Positions 1 through 23,131 are shown, counted from the stretch's first letter. The stretch is DNA of 64,000 nt from Pegea sp. RAD2-039 (GCA_034620365.1 JAQGEQ010000305.1:744001-808000), one strand, 5' to 3'. Numbers and translations are program-made. The notes: generated from the letters alone by a model not told the origin.

Positions 1-249
1 ACAGTTTGCTGTTAATATAGCTCTTAATCTAACATCTGTTCATAAATGATAAATAATAAAATAAATTAATAGTAAATGGTCATTATTCCTTTTTATGTCG
101 CTCATTTTGGTATATCGTTTGTACATAGTCCCTTTCGTTGTATGGACATCTATGCATTACCACCAGACAATGAAGGAATACCGATGATAGTACTAATATT
201 AGAAATTTAATATTTTATAAAAAATTTTAAAATACTACCAAATAAGCAG
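1..249. other. AT-rich non-coding DNA
   Basis: No reading frame, RNA gene or repeat is recognisable here. The stretch ends in a possible splice acceptor (..aagcag at 244-249) in front of the candidate exon described next. Confidence 0.4.
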
Positions 250-387
250 AAACTTGACCTGCTGATAAAAAACACTTGCAAACACGTAATTGCGCGCTAC
301 AAGAAATGTACCACAGTACCTACTACAAGATTGGATAACTTTTTAGAGTTGGCTGATAAATGTAAAAAGATGTACAAAGAGAAAAAG
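250..387 (+). other. candidate isolated exon of an unknown protein
   Basis: Between a cag acceptor ending at 249 and a GTGAGA donor at 388 lies an open, in-frame stretch of exactly 46 codons. It encodes a lysine- and cysteine-rich peptide (contains CKHVIARYKKC and LELADKCKKMYKEKK). It is more GC-rich than its surroundings, and the reading stays open past the donor to a stop at 559-561. I do not recognise the family. It could be an exon of a gene that begins left of the window, a fragment of a mobile element, or chance. No partner exon was found. Confidence 0.22.
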
Positions 388-840
388 GTGAGAGAAGGAA
401 AAATATTGAGAAAGAATTACATGTTTATTGTATTGTATCTAAAGAATCACATATTTATTTGTCCTTTTGCGAGTCGATCAAACGTACTATTTGCCTTTGA
501 CAGTCTATTATCCACTTTCTTAGAAATTTTAGCGTCAAATGATAGGCTACTCAGATATTGAAAGGCCTGTGCATTTTACTATTGATACTATTTCTATTAA
601 TATATTTGGATAAGGCTTTTAGGTTGAGGGTTATATTCTATTGAATAATAGATTGTGATAAAATTATTTCTATTAAGTTGTTTGCAAATTACTTTTAAAA
701 AACTATTTCATTTGGATGAAAAGAAAACTTTAGTTTTTCTTTCTACTTATTTAGATGAAAGTAAAGACCATCGTGGCCAGAATAAACGTGGCAAGAACTT
801 AATTGTCAATACCATCCTTTCAGCCTAAGATATCAATTCA
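388..840. other. non-coding DNA before the LINE fragment
   Basis: AT-rich sequence with no feature beyond the run-on of the preceding open frame. The 5' limit of the LINE fragment that follows is not sharp. Sequence in frame with the endonuclease domain can be followed back to about 841. Confidence 0.35.
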
Positions 841-2636
841 CAGAAGCCCATCATCAAATCTTACAAGCGTCAAAAAGACAATTCTTCTATCACATTAGGT
901 ATGTTCTTCAACGCACGGTCGATTATTAACAAAATTTTCCTTTTGAAAGCTCTTTTGCATTCCCAAGATTTCACATTTGTTTTTATTACTGAAACTTGGT
1001 TGAAACCGTTTTATCCTAATTCTTTTCTAGTTGACGGTAATCTTTTTTGTGTTTTGCGTTGTGATAGACTGTATGATAGAGACGGCGGTGTTTGTGTGAT
1101 TTACAAAACATCGCTTGCACCCATGATCTCTAGAATTCAGATTGATTTCATTAATTGCTCGTTATATGAGATTATTGCTTTCGATTTTCATTACTCGTTT
1201 TATATGTACCAACGTGACACCCTCTACAACTAATGATGGGGTTACTATAAAGGTCTTATTGTAGGTTCCGTAGAGTGTTATGTGTTTAGAGTTATATATT
1301 TTGGGGGTTTCCAATTTTAGTAAAATTAATTAAAATACCCGAACTCAACATTTGTAGGAAATCGTTTAACTTGGATAACGACAATCCTAATTTAGCCATT
1401 TTAAGTCATGTCTTTGCAATCTTCTTCGATGCCAATAACCTATCTCAAGGTTTACTTTACTTTTCCAACTCAAGTTAATGGTAATACTTTTGATCTTTTC
1501 ATCACATCAAATCCTCAAAGCATTATCTACGTTGATCAAAAATAACTTTTTGCTTTGACATACGATCACAACATGAATGAATTCAAACTCCATCAAACTG
1601 TTTCTATTAACTTTAAAATTCCAAGTAAAAGGAACGTTTAACTGCGGAAATTTTAATGGTATTAACAAGTTTTTATCAGTTGTTGACTGGATTTCTGTTT
1701 TTAACTCTTCCGAAGACATCAATACTATTTACTTAAGGTTCACTAATATCATTGAAGAGTCAATTGACCTTTTTATCGAGTCAACAAAAAACCACATTTG
1801 CCGAAATATTTAATGAATTTAAAACATTTTAAAAACCTCTTATACAAACAAACTAAAGCAGATCCTTCCATCAAATCTCTGTACAAAGATCTTTGTATAG
1901 TTTACAAGAAATCTATTTTTAATTTCTATTTAGGAAGAGAAAGTACAGTTTTATCTTCACCTAGCAAGAAAACTTTTTTTAGTTTCATAAATCGCAAGCT
2001 TAAGGCGAGATCTCAAATACCTCCCTTACTTGATAACAGCAACCAGCTTGTGATGAAACTATAAAATAAAGCTGAGTTGCTAAACAATCAATTTAATAGC
2101 GTTTTTATAACCGATGATGGCAATACTCTTTCTCTTTCCTTCTCCGAAATTCTCACAAATGTCTCTGAGATGATAGATTTTGACATAAAAGTTGGTATGG
2201 TATCTAAGGGTATTTTTTCTCTAAAATCATCAGTTTCCAGCACCCCTGATCACTGCTTTGTTTAAAAAACTGCTTCCTGTTCAACATTACTCTCAACTTT
2301 GGAAGAAAGCCATCATTACTCCTATTCATAAAAAAGGGTCCCAGAAACACTGCACTTTACTAGAAACCAGTTTCGCTGACTTCAGTTATCTGCAGAGCTC
2401 AAGAGCATATTATTCAAAATCATATGACCAGTCATTTGATGGAGCACCATCTAATATCTTATGTCCAGCATGGCTTTGTAAAACGGAGATCTTCCATGAC
2501 TCAGCATCTCACTTTTCATAATGAACTCACAACCCATTTTGAAAGTAATACTCCTCGTGACATCATGTATCTTGATTTCACTAAAGCATTTGATTCTGTC
2601 ACACACAACAAGCTACAACAATTAGCAACAAATTAA
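841..2636 (+). mobile_element. broken non-LTR retrotransposon (LINE), endonuclease plus start of RT
   Basis: A decayed LINE in sense orientation. The first part (about 901-1233) reads as the N-terminal part of an AP-like endonuclease, with FNARSIINK and FITETWL motifs. The C-terminal part of that domain follows in another frame near 1470-1640 (..NTFDLFITSNP..). Reverse transcriptase begins near 2077: SEILTNVSEM at about 2140, then WKKAIITPIHKKG, HGFVKRRSSMTQHLTF, and motif A as YLDFTKAFDSV near 2565-2600. Frameshifts and stops divide it into at least five pieces, and it ends abruptly after motif A, so the catalytic YADD and the 3' end are missing. It belongs to the same family as the younger copy at 37774-39553, whose RT reads SNILSNISEM, WKNAIITPIYKKG and YLDFAKAFDSV at the matching places. 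Non-functional. Confidence 0.88.
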
Positions 2637-2918
2637 CAAAAATAAAAAATAAACAATTCGTCAGTAATCGACTTTCTCATTGATTTAATATTTTAATAAT
2701 TTCAAGAAACAAGTTGAACTGAATCTGTAATTTCGATTTGCTGTCAAAACCTCGACTTTAAAAGTCAAACCTTTATTCTTAAAGATTAAAAAATTTGATT
2801 TCTACTTGGAAAACTGTCAAAAATTTAACAAAAAATTCTATTGAAAGGAATTCCTTTCTCAGATTTCGTTTACTTTGAATCAACAACAAGGTAAATGAAA
2901 GAGATGCTTTCTACGCTT

Positions 2919-2953
2919 GGTAGGTGGCGTTACATAGCGCGATACGCCTTACC
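2919..2953. other. GC-rich imperfect stem-loop
   Basis: The left arm GGTAGGTGGCGT pairs with the right arm ACGCCTTACC, apart from a two-base bulge, around a loop of about 13 bases containing GCGCG. It stands out because the surrounding kilobases are mostly A and T. No tRNA, snRNA or known RNA family could be recognised. It could be a small RNA hairpin or a remnant of a mobile element. Confidence 0.35.
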
Positions 2954-5142
2954 TTCGACGATGCGATGAGATTTACAGGGTACAATGAATAATTGACTTC
3001 ACACTCGTCTTTGCGTCTTTTTACACACAGTAAATATCAACACATGTTTTCACCTCAACCCATAAAACTAATATTTCACAGATAACAAAATCATTTGAAG
3101 CAATTTCATAAATCTTAAAAGAATTTCTGCGAAGAGGAAATATTTCGACTATTTGAAAAATATTCATTTTCGTATAATCAAGTTTTTTTTGTTTATACTT
3201 AATAGCTGTTACATATTATACTTCATCTTGTGAATATATTGTTTCTTTTAAACGAGTTGGTTTAATCTTAAACCCACCAAAAAATTTTGCAGATTTAAAT
3301 TCTAGTCACCAAAAGTCACTTTTTCCAAAAATCCCGGTTTGTCAATCAAATCTTGATGACGGATGTTCACGTGATCAAATATCAAAAGTTGAAACTTTAG
3401 TGATGGATTTTAAGGACCTCAAGTTATTTGTAGTGCTGATCAAGTACTAGATCAAGATTTCATCAAGTTTGTGTTACGATGAAGTCTAGTTTTCATTAAA
3501 AGGTTTTTTAGATGTAAAAAATTCACTTCTAACCATTTATGCTGATTACAAACCAAAGATTTTTCACGCTAGCAAATATGGAATAAATGATCTTCTTTTG
3601 AAGTAACAGGATTTAAAACCTTCCAGTACAAAGCACTAAGTTTGTATTCAGATTAAAAGAGATCTTGGAAGTCATATACTTCACACTTGTCAGGTGCTCT
3701 TCACTTACAATGAATAACAACAAATTTTACGAATCGAAGCCTTAGCTCGTTTTCAAAGTTTGTTTTCTCTTCAAATGGAAAAAAAATTCAACTTTTTAGC
3801 AATTCTTTGAAGTTCCGCTGAAAAATTTTGTCATAATAATTCAATTTAAAAAGTTTGAAATTATAAACTTTGTTAATTTGTTACTCTAAGAAACCACTAA
3901 AAATTATTCGATTTCAAATCTTTGAAAAACATTATGAGGGAAATCATTTTAATTTTTTACTGTAATTAAGATATTTTTTAATCTCTAAGAAAATTTATTA
4001 TCAATTGAATTAGAAAGACTTTCTTAGACATTTATCAAAAGATGTTTGATAAAAACGAGTAATTAAATCAATCATTTTCAGGTATTCTTAGTGCTAAGCA
4101 AAAACAATTATTTTCAAAAGCTTTTATTTTCATGAAATATTCAAAGTTTTCATTGAAGCAATTATTTTTCAAACTATAAAAAGATTATTTATTTTATGGA
4201 TTTTACGAAACCTAGAAAAGTTTTTATCGGAAAACATGAAGTTTGTTTTAGTTTAAGATTACATGGTTCATTTGTTTTGACTTTTCTAACTGAAACTGTT
4301 TAAAGAGTAAATGATCTGAAACGTATTTGATTGAAATTCTAATTTTAAAAGTTTCTATTTTGGTCGGCAGAAAACAGGACTTGAAAAAAACTAGACTCAG
4401 AAATGAAGATATAAAAACCAATGTTTATAAGAAAACAAGAAACTTATTTGATGTATTTGATGTATAGGGTTGAAACAATCTCGTTTACCTTTTGTATATA
4501 AACTTTACAAACAAATACAATACTTCTTAAGTGAATAATGCTGGTTTTTAAAGACCATTAATTTCATATATTTCACAAGAATATCTGAAATCAAAACAAT
4601 CTTTAAACAAGTTTCAAAAAATTTCTACAAAATAACCTTTTGAATACATTGAGAAAGCTACCAACATTCTATCAGACACAATTTAACATTTAAGGCTTTG
4701 AAGAAACGTTTTTTGCTGAATAGAAAGTATTTTCTCGACCAAAAAGTGTCTCAAAGTTATCTTCATACAACAAATATAAAACAAAGTTTAGCACCAAGTT
4801 AAACGTTTTTACTTGAAACTGACATTTAGCAAGTATCTTCTTTTTCTAAATACTTTATCAGCATTTCATACAAGTCCTTATTATCCATATTATGCATAGA
4901 TAGATTTTATTTATCAAACTTTCATTTACTTACAGAATATTTGAAATTTCTGTTTTACTGAACATACTGGTAACTTTTTAATTTCAAAATAAAATTCATT
5001 TTATACTTTTAGAATATGTAAAAAAAAACAGCTAAAAAATGTTTTGAAATATTTTCACTTTTTGATGACAACAATGAACAAGTAGTAAATAAAAACTTAT
5101 CTTGTAAAATAAGATCATTTTTTCGACATAAACCTCCTGATG

Positions 5143-5160
5143 GACCACGTGGTCATGACC
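5143..5160. other. two overlapping perfect palindromes
   Basis: GACCACGTGGTC (5143-5154) and GGTCATGACC (5151-5160) are both perfectly self-complementary and share four bases. The first contains the E-box core CACGTG. It lies about 0.75 kb beyond the end of the FCHSD gene. No function can be assigned. Confidence 0.4.
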
Positions 5161-5916
5161 AGTGGCCAGTTTATTAGAACTTCGGTGGTTACATTGAATT
5201 GTAAAAAAATATTTTGTTTAAAAATTGATGATTTTTTTTGAAATTAAAAATATTGAAAAGTTTATTGAAATTGCAAATAATTTTGATGTCATTAAAAATT
5301 GAAAGCAATATCAGATATATTTAGGAATGAATTGAACAACACAAAGCTTTACAATGATGTTGTTGAAATGAATATTTTATTAATAACAAATATATGAATG
5401 TGATTGGTTTGTGTGACACTGAACCCCACATTTTACTTATTATACATCATTCAAAGAACAACAAGTCAGTTATTTCTATTTGCTTCACATATTGAAACAG
5501 AAGTTGTGTAACGTAAAAAAAATTCCAAATAGTCACACATAAAATTGTCGAAATCAGAAATAAACTTTGAAAAAGCTTCAGAAAAATAAAAAAATAACTT
5601 CAAGCAAAAGTTCGACGCTGTAAGCTAAGTTGTAAAGTTTACAGAAAGTTACTTCAATTCAACTAAAGATGGTTAACTAGAAGAGTTTACAAAAAAGTAT
5701 CCGTCAACTAACCCTAACTAAAGCAGCAGAGCTTCTGTACTTTTAAAATATGAATAAGAAATGAAAAAAGTGGAAAATAAAAATGTTAAATAGTTTCAGC
5801 ACCAAACAATCAGTTCAGGTATCTGCATCCGAGGAGTGGGGACGGATTGGAGACTTCAAGGACATAAAATGATAAAGTTGATTTTGTATGATACCGGAGT
5901 GGAAGTCCCACTGTTG

Positions 5917-14805
<8,889 letters not shown>

Positions 14806-17800
14806 GATTAATTCACAAATTGACTACTTTACAAACGAACAAGTGTCATCCAAATTTGATCGATTTACTAATTTCAAGTAATCTGTTGATTAAGTTCAGG
14901 TTACATATAAATTGAAATAATTTATATTAAATTTGTAACTCGAATTTTGATTTCAAACTCATTCAGCAACCCTTATTTTGAAAAGTTGATTAGAATAGTT
15001 TTAAATCACGACTTGTAAAAGATAAACTGAAACTAGTCTAATGTAAACAAATTGGTCATTCCAAAATCCATTTTTTCTGAAGTGTATTTTGGGGGAAAAA
15101 ATAAAATATCCATTTCTCTCTAAATTTGTTAAGTACCTGAGATAATCTACAAAATATATCCAGCAGACAGTTACAAGCTCAATGAGTCGTAAAAGCTGTT
15201 AATAAAAGTCACTTGTGAGTCAAAAAAATCTTAATTAGTATCACTGATTAATGGAGTCAAGTCTTATTCAATGACTATACAGATTTATACTTCCTTTAAA
15301 GAATACTAAATTCAGTTGCAATCAAGCGTGAAGAAAAAGCTAACATTTAAACAAACATCTTTAAGCTTGATATAAATAGTTCAATAAAATTGTTTCATTC
15401 TAAAGTTCAATTTTCAAAGTTCATTGTATCTCTTGTAAATAAATTTATAAACATTTATGTTCATGGTGCATTAGAATAAATCAAATTTTCACAATTGAAT
15501 TTACTACATTGTAATTACATTATATTTGTTTAACAAATATAAATTTAAAACTAAGTATGTTTCTAAATTAAACATGTTGTTAAAACGTTGTAATAAATAT
15601 TCTATAAACTTATATAAGCACAGATTTGAATATCAAAAAGCTAAAAAATACTCAAATGTCTTCTTTGACGTCTTTCAATCATAGATTTGTAAACAATTTA
15701 AATTATTGATACCCATTTTTTATTCATTCTTTATGTCTAAACTTTAAATACCAATTATTTTCAAAAATAATCTACATATTCAAAACGAAAAATGGTTTAT
15801 TGCATTTTTAAAAATATGAAAGAGACAGTCTGATGACGAAGCCTATTTTCTAAATACATAAGAATTTTAAGAGTGATATTTCAGACCCTAAGGCATTATA
15901 GACAAAACTGTTTTTGTATGTTCAAATTAACTTATCACTGTTAAAATTTCACTTTAGTTTTGTTCGATAAAACATAAATTGAATAAATAATATAAAAACG
16001 TTTTTAAAAATTGATTAGGTATTATATATTGGATATTATAGTTTTTCAAGCTAATACTTTACGAAAAGTAAATAAAACTGCTTCTTAAGTTGAAAAGCAG
16101 AACCTTTTAATTAAACATTTTATGTAACTTATTCAAAAAGTAAAAAAATATATAGATACTGATATAAAAACATGAATATTAAAAATAACAAAAAATTATG
16201 ACATTATCTTTTAGCGATATATACTTTAAAAATAGTAATTATTACATTAAGTTTATTACAAGCTATCATAATGATACAAATTTGTTTTGATTACCAAAAT
16301 AGCCTCTATATTTTCTAACTTTTTATTTTTATTTATGAAATATATTACGATGACTTAAATCATCTTACAATTAAATCCTATAAATAGTCTTAAAAGGATT
16401 TGAAGTTAAACTAGCAACATACAACCTAAAAGTTTTTAAATTAAAAAAATTCGATTGTACATTTTATTTATTGTTTTTATGGATTAAGAAATAAAAGAAA
16501 ATTTGAAAGTCTCCATTTAATTCATACATCAAATAAAAACGACGACTAAAAAAGAAAACAGAACTGGTCGAAGCTATCAAAAACTATTTCCACTTCCTTT
16601 ACAAGCTACAGAGTTTAAAAGATTTGATAGTAAAGAAAACTTGTTTATAAAAACTGACTTTTCTTCGAAAGTCTAATCTCTTTTATGAAAACTTCACAAA
16701 CTCGAAAAGCTTTCATCGAATTTGAAAAAAAAAAGACTTTTTCATCTGATCTCTCAAGTTGAAACAGCAAAATACCCAAACCTTTTGAATCGTTTGAAAT
16801 CAGTCATGCGGATCCTTTCGTTCTAGATGACAGCAAGTCTTGTAAAAATTAAGAAATGAGCTTATTTTCAAAATGATGATCCATTTTTGATAAAACTAAA
16901 TGATTGATAAGTTATCTTTTTAGCTTAATCATCTCAATTCTTGGAACTTTTTTTGTACTTTCATAAAATATGACTTCTTTAGATAAAAAATCTATTTTTA
17001 TAAAAATCTTACTGAGAATTAAGATTTAAAATAGTTTTTAATTAAAGAAGACACTAACAACCAATTGAAAAGAAGAGCTTCTTATTTATTTTAAATTAAG
17101 ATTTCAGTTTGACTGAAAGATTTTTAATAGAGTCTTCAGTTTGTCGAATCTTCATCTTTGATTAATCATTTCAATTTGAAGATTTGATGGATTATGTTTT
17201 GGTTGAATGTTTTGTAACTTTTAAATAAAATATCAATTTAATTCAAGAATTTTATATTTATTTGTAATTTTTTATAAACAGATCTTTTATGTTGTACAAC
17301 AAAAAAAGTTGTCAGCTTTTCATATTGATTGAAATAAACCATTTTCAAGCGATGCAAATCTGATAGAGTTTTACTATTGATGAAAACCATCACCTTTATC
17401 CAGAACATTAACTTAAAAATAGTATATTAAGCTAAATGCTCAAAATTTAAAAGATTTAAAGAAGACTAATAAGTCTTTAGGACGTTAAAGTGTAATTACG
17501 ATAAATTTTATCAAATTTTCTCTATTAAATAATTAGCCACATTTTGTTAAAAACATAAATCTGTTTCATAAACAGAAAATTTTATTATTTTTCCTTTTAA
17601 AAGATAGCAGTTTGAAAAACTATTCAAAGGTTGTACACAATTTCATATTTGCATTTAAACAAATCTAACAAGAAATTTTATCTTTATAGTTTATCATGTG
17701 AAGATGACATTCATCCACAAAGATAAAAAAGTTGCTTGATTATAAAATTGGGTAAAAAATTATTTACTTTAATTTTGAAAATTTAATTAAATTTTGATAA

Positions 17801-20800
17801 AGTATTTGATACTAAACTTTAATAAACCTTCTCTAAAAATTTGTTTGGCGATTTTCAGCTTAAGCTTTGTGTGAATTACATGAAGTTTAAAATTATATTT
17901 TTACTTTATATAAATAATTATGCAGAACAAGTAAAACCTTTTTAAAAAATAAGAAAACTTTATATTACAAACACGAACTTTACTTTAGTAAGTTTGTGAA
18001 AATACTTGATATACTTAAAGATTGTGCTTAAGTGTAATAAATGAGTTTTACTCAACGATTAAAACCAAAATTTTATAAATTACAGCAATAGAAAGTTAAG
18101 GTTTATTTCCTTCAACTTGTTGAAAAGTATTGTATGAATTAATGAGGTTATTTATACATTATCAAACATTTAAAATAATTTCCATAATTTTTAATTGTTT
18201 TCTTAGTAATATTTATGTTCAAATTGGGTGAATTAGAATAGAAATATTAAAGCAAAAATAATTATAATTTAAAGTTAAACAGTAAGTAAAACTATACTTC
18301 ATAAATATTATTCGAAAGTTTGACATATCAGGTTACTTCTGTCAAAACTTTGGCTTCTAGCATATACTAAAGCAAATATTTATTTAATCCTAAATTATAA
18401 TCAATTATTTAATTGTATTTTGAAAACTTAAATAATTCATTTTAAGGGGAATGTATCTGTTTGTAGCAACTTAGTAAAACAATTATAAAATACTGTAAAC
18501 ACTTTAAAGAAATTCAACGAGATCACTAACACCCTACTTAAACTGGCTTGTGAAAGTATTTTTTAAAGAAAAATGTTTTTGACTATCTTACTAATGATAG
18601 AATAAAATATTTTATTTGTTTGGTTGATTGTCAATATTACCAAAAACCTTTTTTTTGTGAGCTGGAAACCTTGTTAGCAACTTTTTACAAATATTGCTAC
18701 AAATGAAAATATATTTATAAAAGTTGTAAAGAAAATTTTAAAATCATGCCCAGTAAAGTTTAAAAATAAATTTGAAATAAAAATAATAAACTTTGATCTT
18801 TTTCATCTTAATTCAAATTGAGTGTATTTTCTCTAGATAAGTTTAATTAAGAAACCTTAAAGTTTAAAAAGAAAAAAAAACATTTAAATTAGCTTTTCAA
18901 TCAAATTAACCCATATTTTTTGCTGCAGTAAACTTGAAAAACCGGAAAAATTATACAAAAAACTAGCACACCAGTGACTAGTTTACAATTAAATAAATAG
19001 TTTTAAAAGTTATAAACAGATAATTTGTTAAGATTCAACATACGGAGTCTAACTTGAATGTTTGAAGTACAAAGTGAAATTTAATTTTAGCAAAAGTGAT
19101 CGAAATTTTGTTCAATGATTCAATTATGTAATTGTTACTGAATATCCACTGAAAGTTTTAGGAAAACTGAACTAAACAGTAGTAACTGTAAATGACAACT
19201 AGAATTTCAAAACTGTAATAATGTTTACAAGACTTGTTAATTTGAATTTTGTTAAAACCATAAAATATTAAATAAACAGAAAGAAAAATTACTATCACCA
19301 ATTAATTACAATAAAGTTTACTTTAGTTAAAACTTTAAGAAAACAAACATAGATAAGATATACTAGGTTTACTTTTGTAATATTTTTATACATCTAAGTT
19401 TAATTTGTAAGAAGTTTGATTTGCAAATTTTATTTCCTTTCTTTTGAAATCTACTTATTTTTCAAAGAAAAAAATACTTTTTAGTAAGTAATTATCTTAC
19501 ATAGAATAATTAAAATTACTTAATTAAAATAAGTTAATGCCGAACATTTATCATTTTGTGTTCAAACTAAGCATAAGCTCTTCATTCATTCAAAAAAAAT
19601 TTGAAATCTTTATCTTTAAGATCTTGCGTCAACTACTTTCAAATTTACTTCATGATAATCACATTAGGCAAAATGTATTCTGCAATTACTTATCTTAGAA
19701 TAAACATTTTGTTTTTTAACTTGTAGACTTTCTTAATTATTAATTAAGCATCTAAAACTTTTCTTGATATAATCGAAAAGCATGAATGACAAATAAAGCT
19801 GTTTAACATAGTAAAATTATTTCTAAAATATTTATTTTAAATAATTTTTAAATTACATTTGTTAAACTCTGGGGAGTTAAAAATATATTTTAGAGAATTT
19901 TATGAAAAAAATTATCAGAAAAAATAGCCATAGAAATACTTGATAATAAAAGTTTGGTGACAAAGGTTATATTTCTAAGAATTACATAAATAACCTATGA
20001 CAAGTACTTTTAAAGAAAGTATTCAATATTTCATTTTGTTTGAAATATAAACTGTTTATTTGTTTTATTAATAAATACAGTTGCAACCCTCTGATCAGCT
20101 GCAACAATCAGTTTATGATCAGGAAGTGTTGCAAAATCAGCAAAAGAATAAAAATTACAAATCCTACTTTTAACATTTTTGCATAATTCCATTTTTTCAA
20201 TTTAGTTTAACTTTCTACTTTTTTATATAAATAATTTTCATTAGAACTTTAAAAGTTGTTTTATCTTGCCAGTAACTTTTTCATTTTCTATTTTAATTTT
20301 TTGCAATAAAGTTAGAAATTTAATATTTCTTTTCAATATAAATTGTTTACATTTATTTTAGGTTTTTTTTTATCAATATATTTTAAAAAGTTAATATACA
20401 TTAAGTTTATTACCAGCTTTTATAATGATAAAAGGGGTTATAAGAGTTACCCAGTATTTCATTAAGGAAATTATTTTTTTGAAATACAATTTTTGCTGAT
20501 AGTCTCATTTAAAAACGTTACATTGATGAAAGAGTTTAAAAAATTAAAAAAAAAGGTTTGTTATTTTATCTTTTATATTTTAAAACTATTATATTAAATG
20601 GCTCACCAATATAAGCAACTTACAAGGTAAATGCTTGACTAGACACGCGTTGATAAGAAACAAGTTTTTTGATGTTTCCCCTTAAACAGTTTTTTGTCGA
20701 ATAACAGATTCTAAAGTTTTTTAAAATAACCCATTGCAGTCTAAGGCTAGCAAGAAAATGGTTTAATGTAAGATAAAAGACTTTTCAAACTCAAAAGGAA

Positions 20801-23131
20801 TTACAAATCGAGTATTATTACTGTTTGATGGTCATATCATCGATAAAAGTGCAGCAACGACATTTAAGGTCACAGTACTTTCATAGGAAGTGATCATGAC
20901 TCCGCTACTTTCTCATTAAGAAGAAACCTTCGTACCTATATATAAATAAGCAAATTTGATGGTCAATTATAGCGTCAATACAAGTGTAGCAATTAAACTA
21001 TATAAGTATATTTTCACATAATGCATTTTTGATTATCTTTGTTTAAATCACCAAAAACTAAAAACATCAAAATGCTTTAAAGAACACTGCTTGAATTTTT
21101 CTTTACCATCATTTTTAAAGATAGTTTGAAGTAACTGTTTTAAAATTCAAACTGATCAATAAACTTATGTTTTTGTACTGTAAATATATATTATATTTAG
21201 AAATGGGCTTGAAAATAATTTTTCCGTAATCTTAGAGAAGTTATTAAATGAGTTAAAAGGGCAGAATGATCTTAAAAGTTTTGTTCAAAATTTATTCGCA
21301 CCCCTATTTAAATATGTATCACTTCAGTAAAATGTTTATAGCTGAAAGAAATTTAAAAAAAGAGCGACATCATAAGTCTTAAGGTATTTAATAAGATAGA
21401 TAAATCTGGTCAAATGAAAAAAAAAATTTTTTTAATTTTTAACTCAGTAATGTTTATAATACTCACTGTTCGCATATTCTGATATATTTATTATTTTCAG
21501 TTACACTTGTGTGAAAGCTATATTCGACCATAAAAGTTGAAATAGCTAAATATCTTCTATGTTCTAGGCCTACTGACTTACACGTGTAGAGTTTTTGTAT
21601 AAGTATTAGGTTTTGGATTTTCAAATAGAAAGATTGTTTAAAGATACTTTGATAAATAAAACTGATTAAAAAATTATAAAAATGGATATACTTGCTATTG
21701 GTTTGTTATTGATTTTAATTATAAATTTCTTAGATAGATTTAATTATCAAGCTAATAATGGCATACTATTAATATTATTAGTTGTTCAAAGTTATTTTAA
21801 TTAATAAGAAGTTATATTTTAGATAAAAGCTAAACTGGTTATAAGAATTTATTTTCTGATGTTTTAGTATTTTTTTATAGTTCCATTATTTTCTTTAAAA
21901 TTTGCTTCTAGTTTTCGTTTAGTAGTAGCTTATTCTTTTTATAATGTGTCATAATAAAGTGTAAATCATTTTTATTAATTTTATTTGCAATGTATATTAA
22001 CTTTCTAAGGTTTTTTTTAAAATTATTTTTACAATTCAACTAGATAGCATATATATTAAAAGTATATTTATTGACATTAAAATTTATATATATTACTTAG
22101 TTTTTATAAGTAATTATTGCTGCTTCTTCAAGTTTTAATTAAACTTTGATAGTTTATTCTTTATTTAGTCTTTTTGTTTTGTTTTTGTCTTATAAGATTA
22201 TATATAGCTCATTTTATATATTTAATGATATTGATTTAATTATATTGATTTTTTAGAATAATTGTACCAATTATACAAATAAATATAAGATTTTTTAAAT
22301 AATTCAATACTAGTACTGTTATTTTTATTCTGCTAGCTTGGTCAACATACTAACTTTAAAATTATATATAAAGAAGTTACTATTATTTCAAAAACTCTAG
22401 CCTAACACTTTGTTATATAGCATCTGATTTGTTTTATTTTTATCTGAGTCCAATGTAAATGATTTTTCTTTTTTGCAAGCTTAATATTCTAAAATTAAAA
22501 CTTCATACTGCTTATCATAATTTATTATATGTCAATATAACTATCAGTAGTTTTTATTGTAAATAAAGTTACTCAATCTTTAGTATATTTAATAACACCC
22601 AGTGCAGTAACAGCTAAGTAATAAGGTAACCATGGTTTGGATTTTTTTCTGACTGTATAACTATATCAAAATCTATCAGCTCTTTTAAAACTTGTTAAAA
22701 TGTATTAATAATGCTGCTTTCTTTATTTTCTCCACTTATATTTTGATTCATAATTTATATTTTATTTATGTTTCTGCATTGTTCCTATTTGTTTTTTATC
22801 AATTATGGTAAACTGTGAAACTTATAACCTTTTCATTGTCTTTCTGCTGTTCTGTGTTTGTTATAAGAGCTTTATCATTTGTTATTTTCAGCCATGTGTT
22901 AGATAGATAAATACCAATATTTATTTTTATTTAATTGCTTGACAGATGTTTTTTTCTATAAAAAGGTTTAGTCAAATTTAATAACTCCAGTTTTTACTTT
23001 TAATAATTTTCTTTAAAGTGAAATTTTAATTCTTAAAGACTAATAAATCATTTGTTTTTTTTCAAATTTAGAAATTTGTGTTTATCTGTATAATAGTAAT
23101 AATAAACAAGCATTATAAGAATCTTATAACA
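14806..23131. other. 8.3 kb very AT-rich gap between divergent genes
   Basis: The minus-strand FCHSD gene ends its coding sequence on the left and eIF3h starts on the right, so promoters and 5' UTRs of both should lie here. I see no long reading frame, RNA gene or transposon protein. A small splice-flanked segment with an ATG at 16782-16822 (minus) could be an untranslated first exon of the FCHSD gene but is out of frame with the next exon. A pyrimidine tract with AG at 23050-23071 precedes the eIF3h start and could be a cis or trans splice acceptor. Slightly GC-richer islands occur near 20640-20950. Confidence 0.5.

Larger units (their letters stand above)
2637..5916. other. 3.3 kb AT-rich intergenic DNA
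   Basis: No gene I can support. It contains a GC-richer stem-loop at 2919-2953, an open frame of about 93 codons without an early ATG ending at about 3450, and two overlapping palindromes at 5143-5160. The right end should carry the 3' UTR of the minus-strand FCHSD gene. Confidence 0.5.

Noticed and set aside
16782-16822. Splice-flanked segment on the minus strand with ATG (MTDFKRFK) as an alternative first coding exon of the FCHSD gene
   Set aside because: Its phase does not fit the next exon and would hit a stop; it could only be an untranslated exon.
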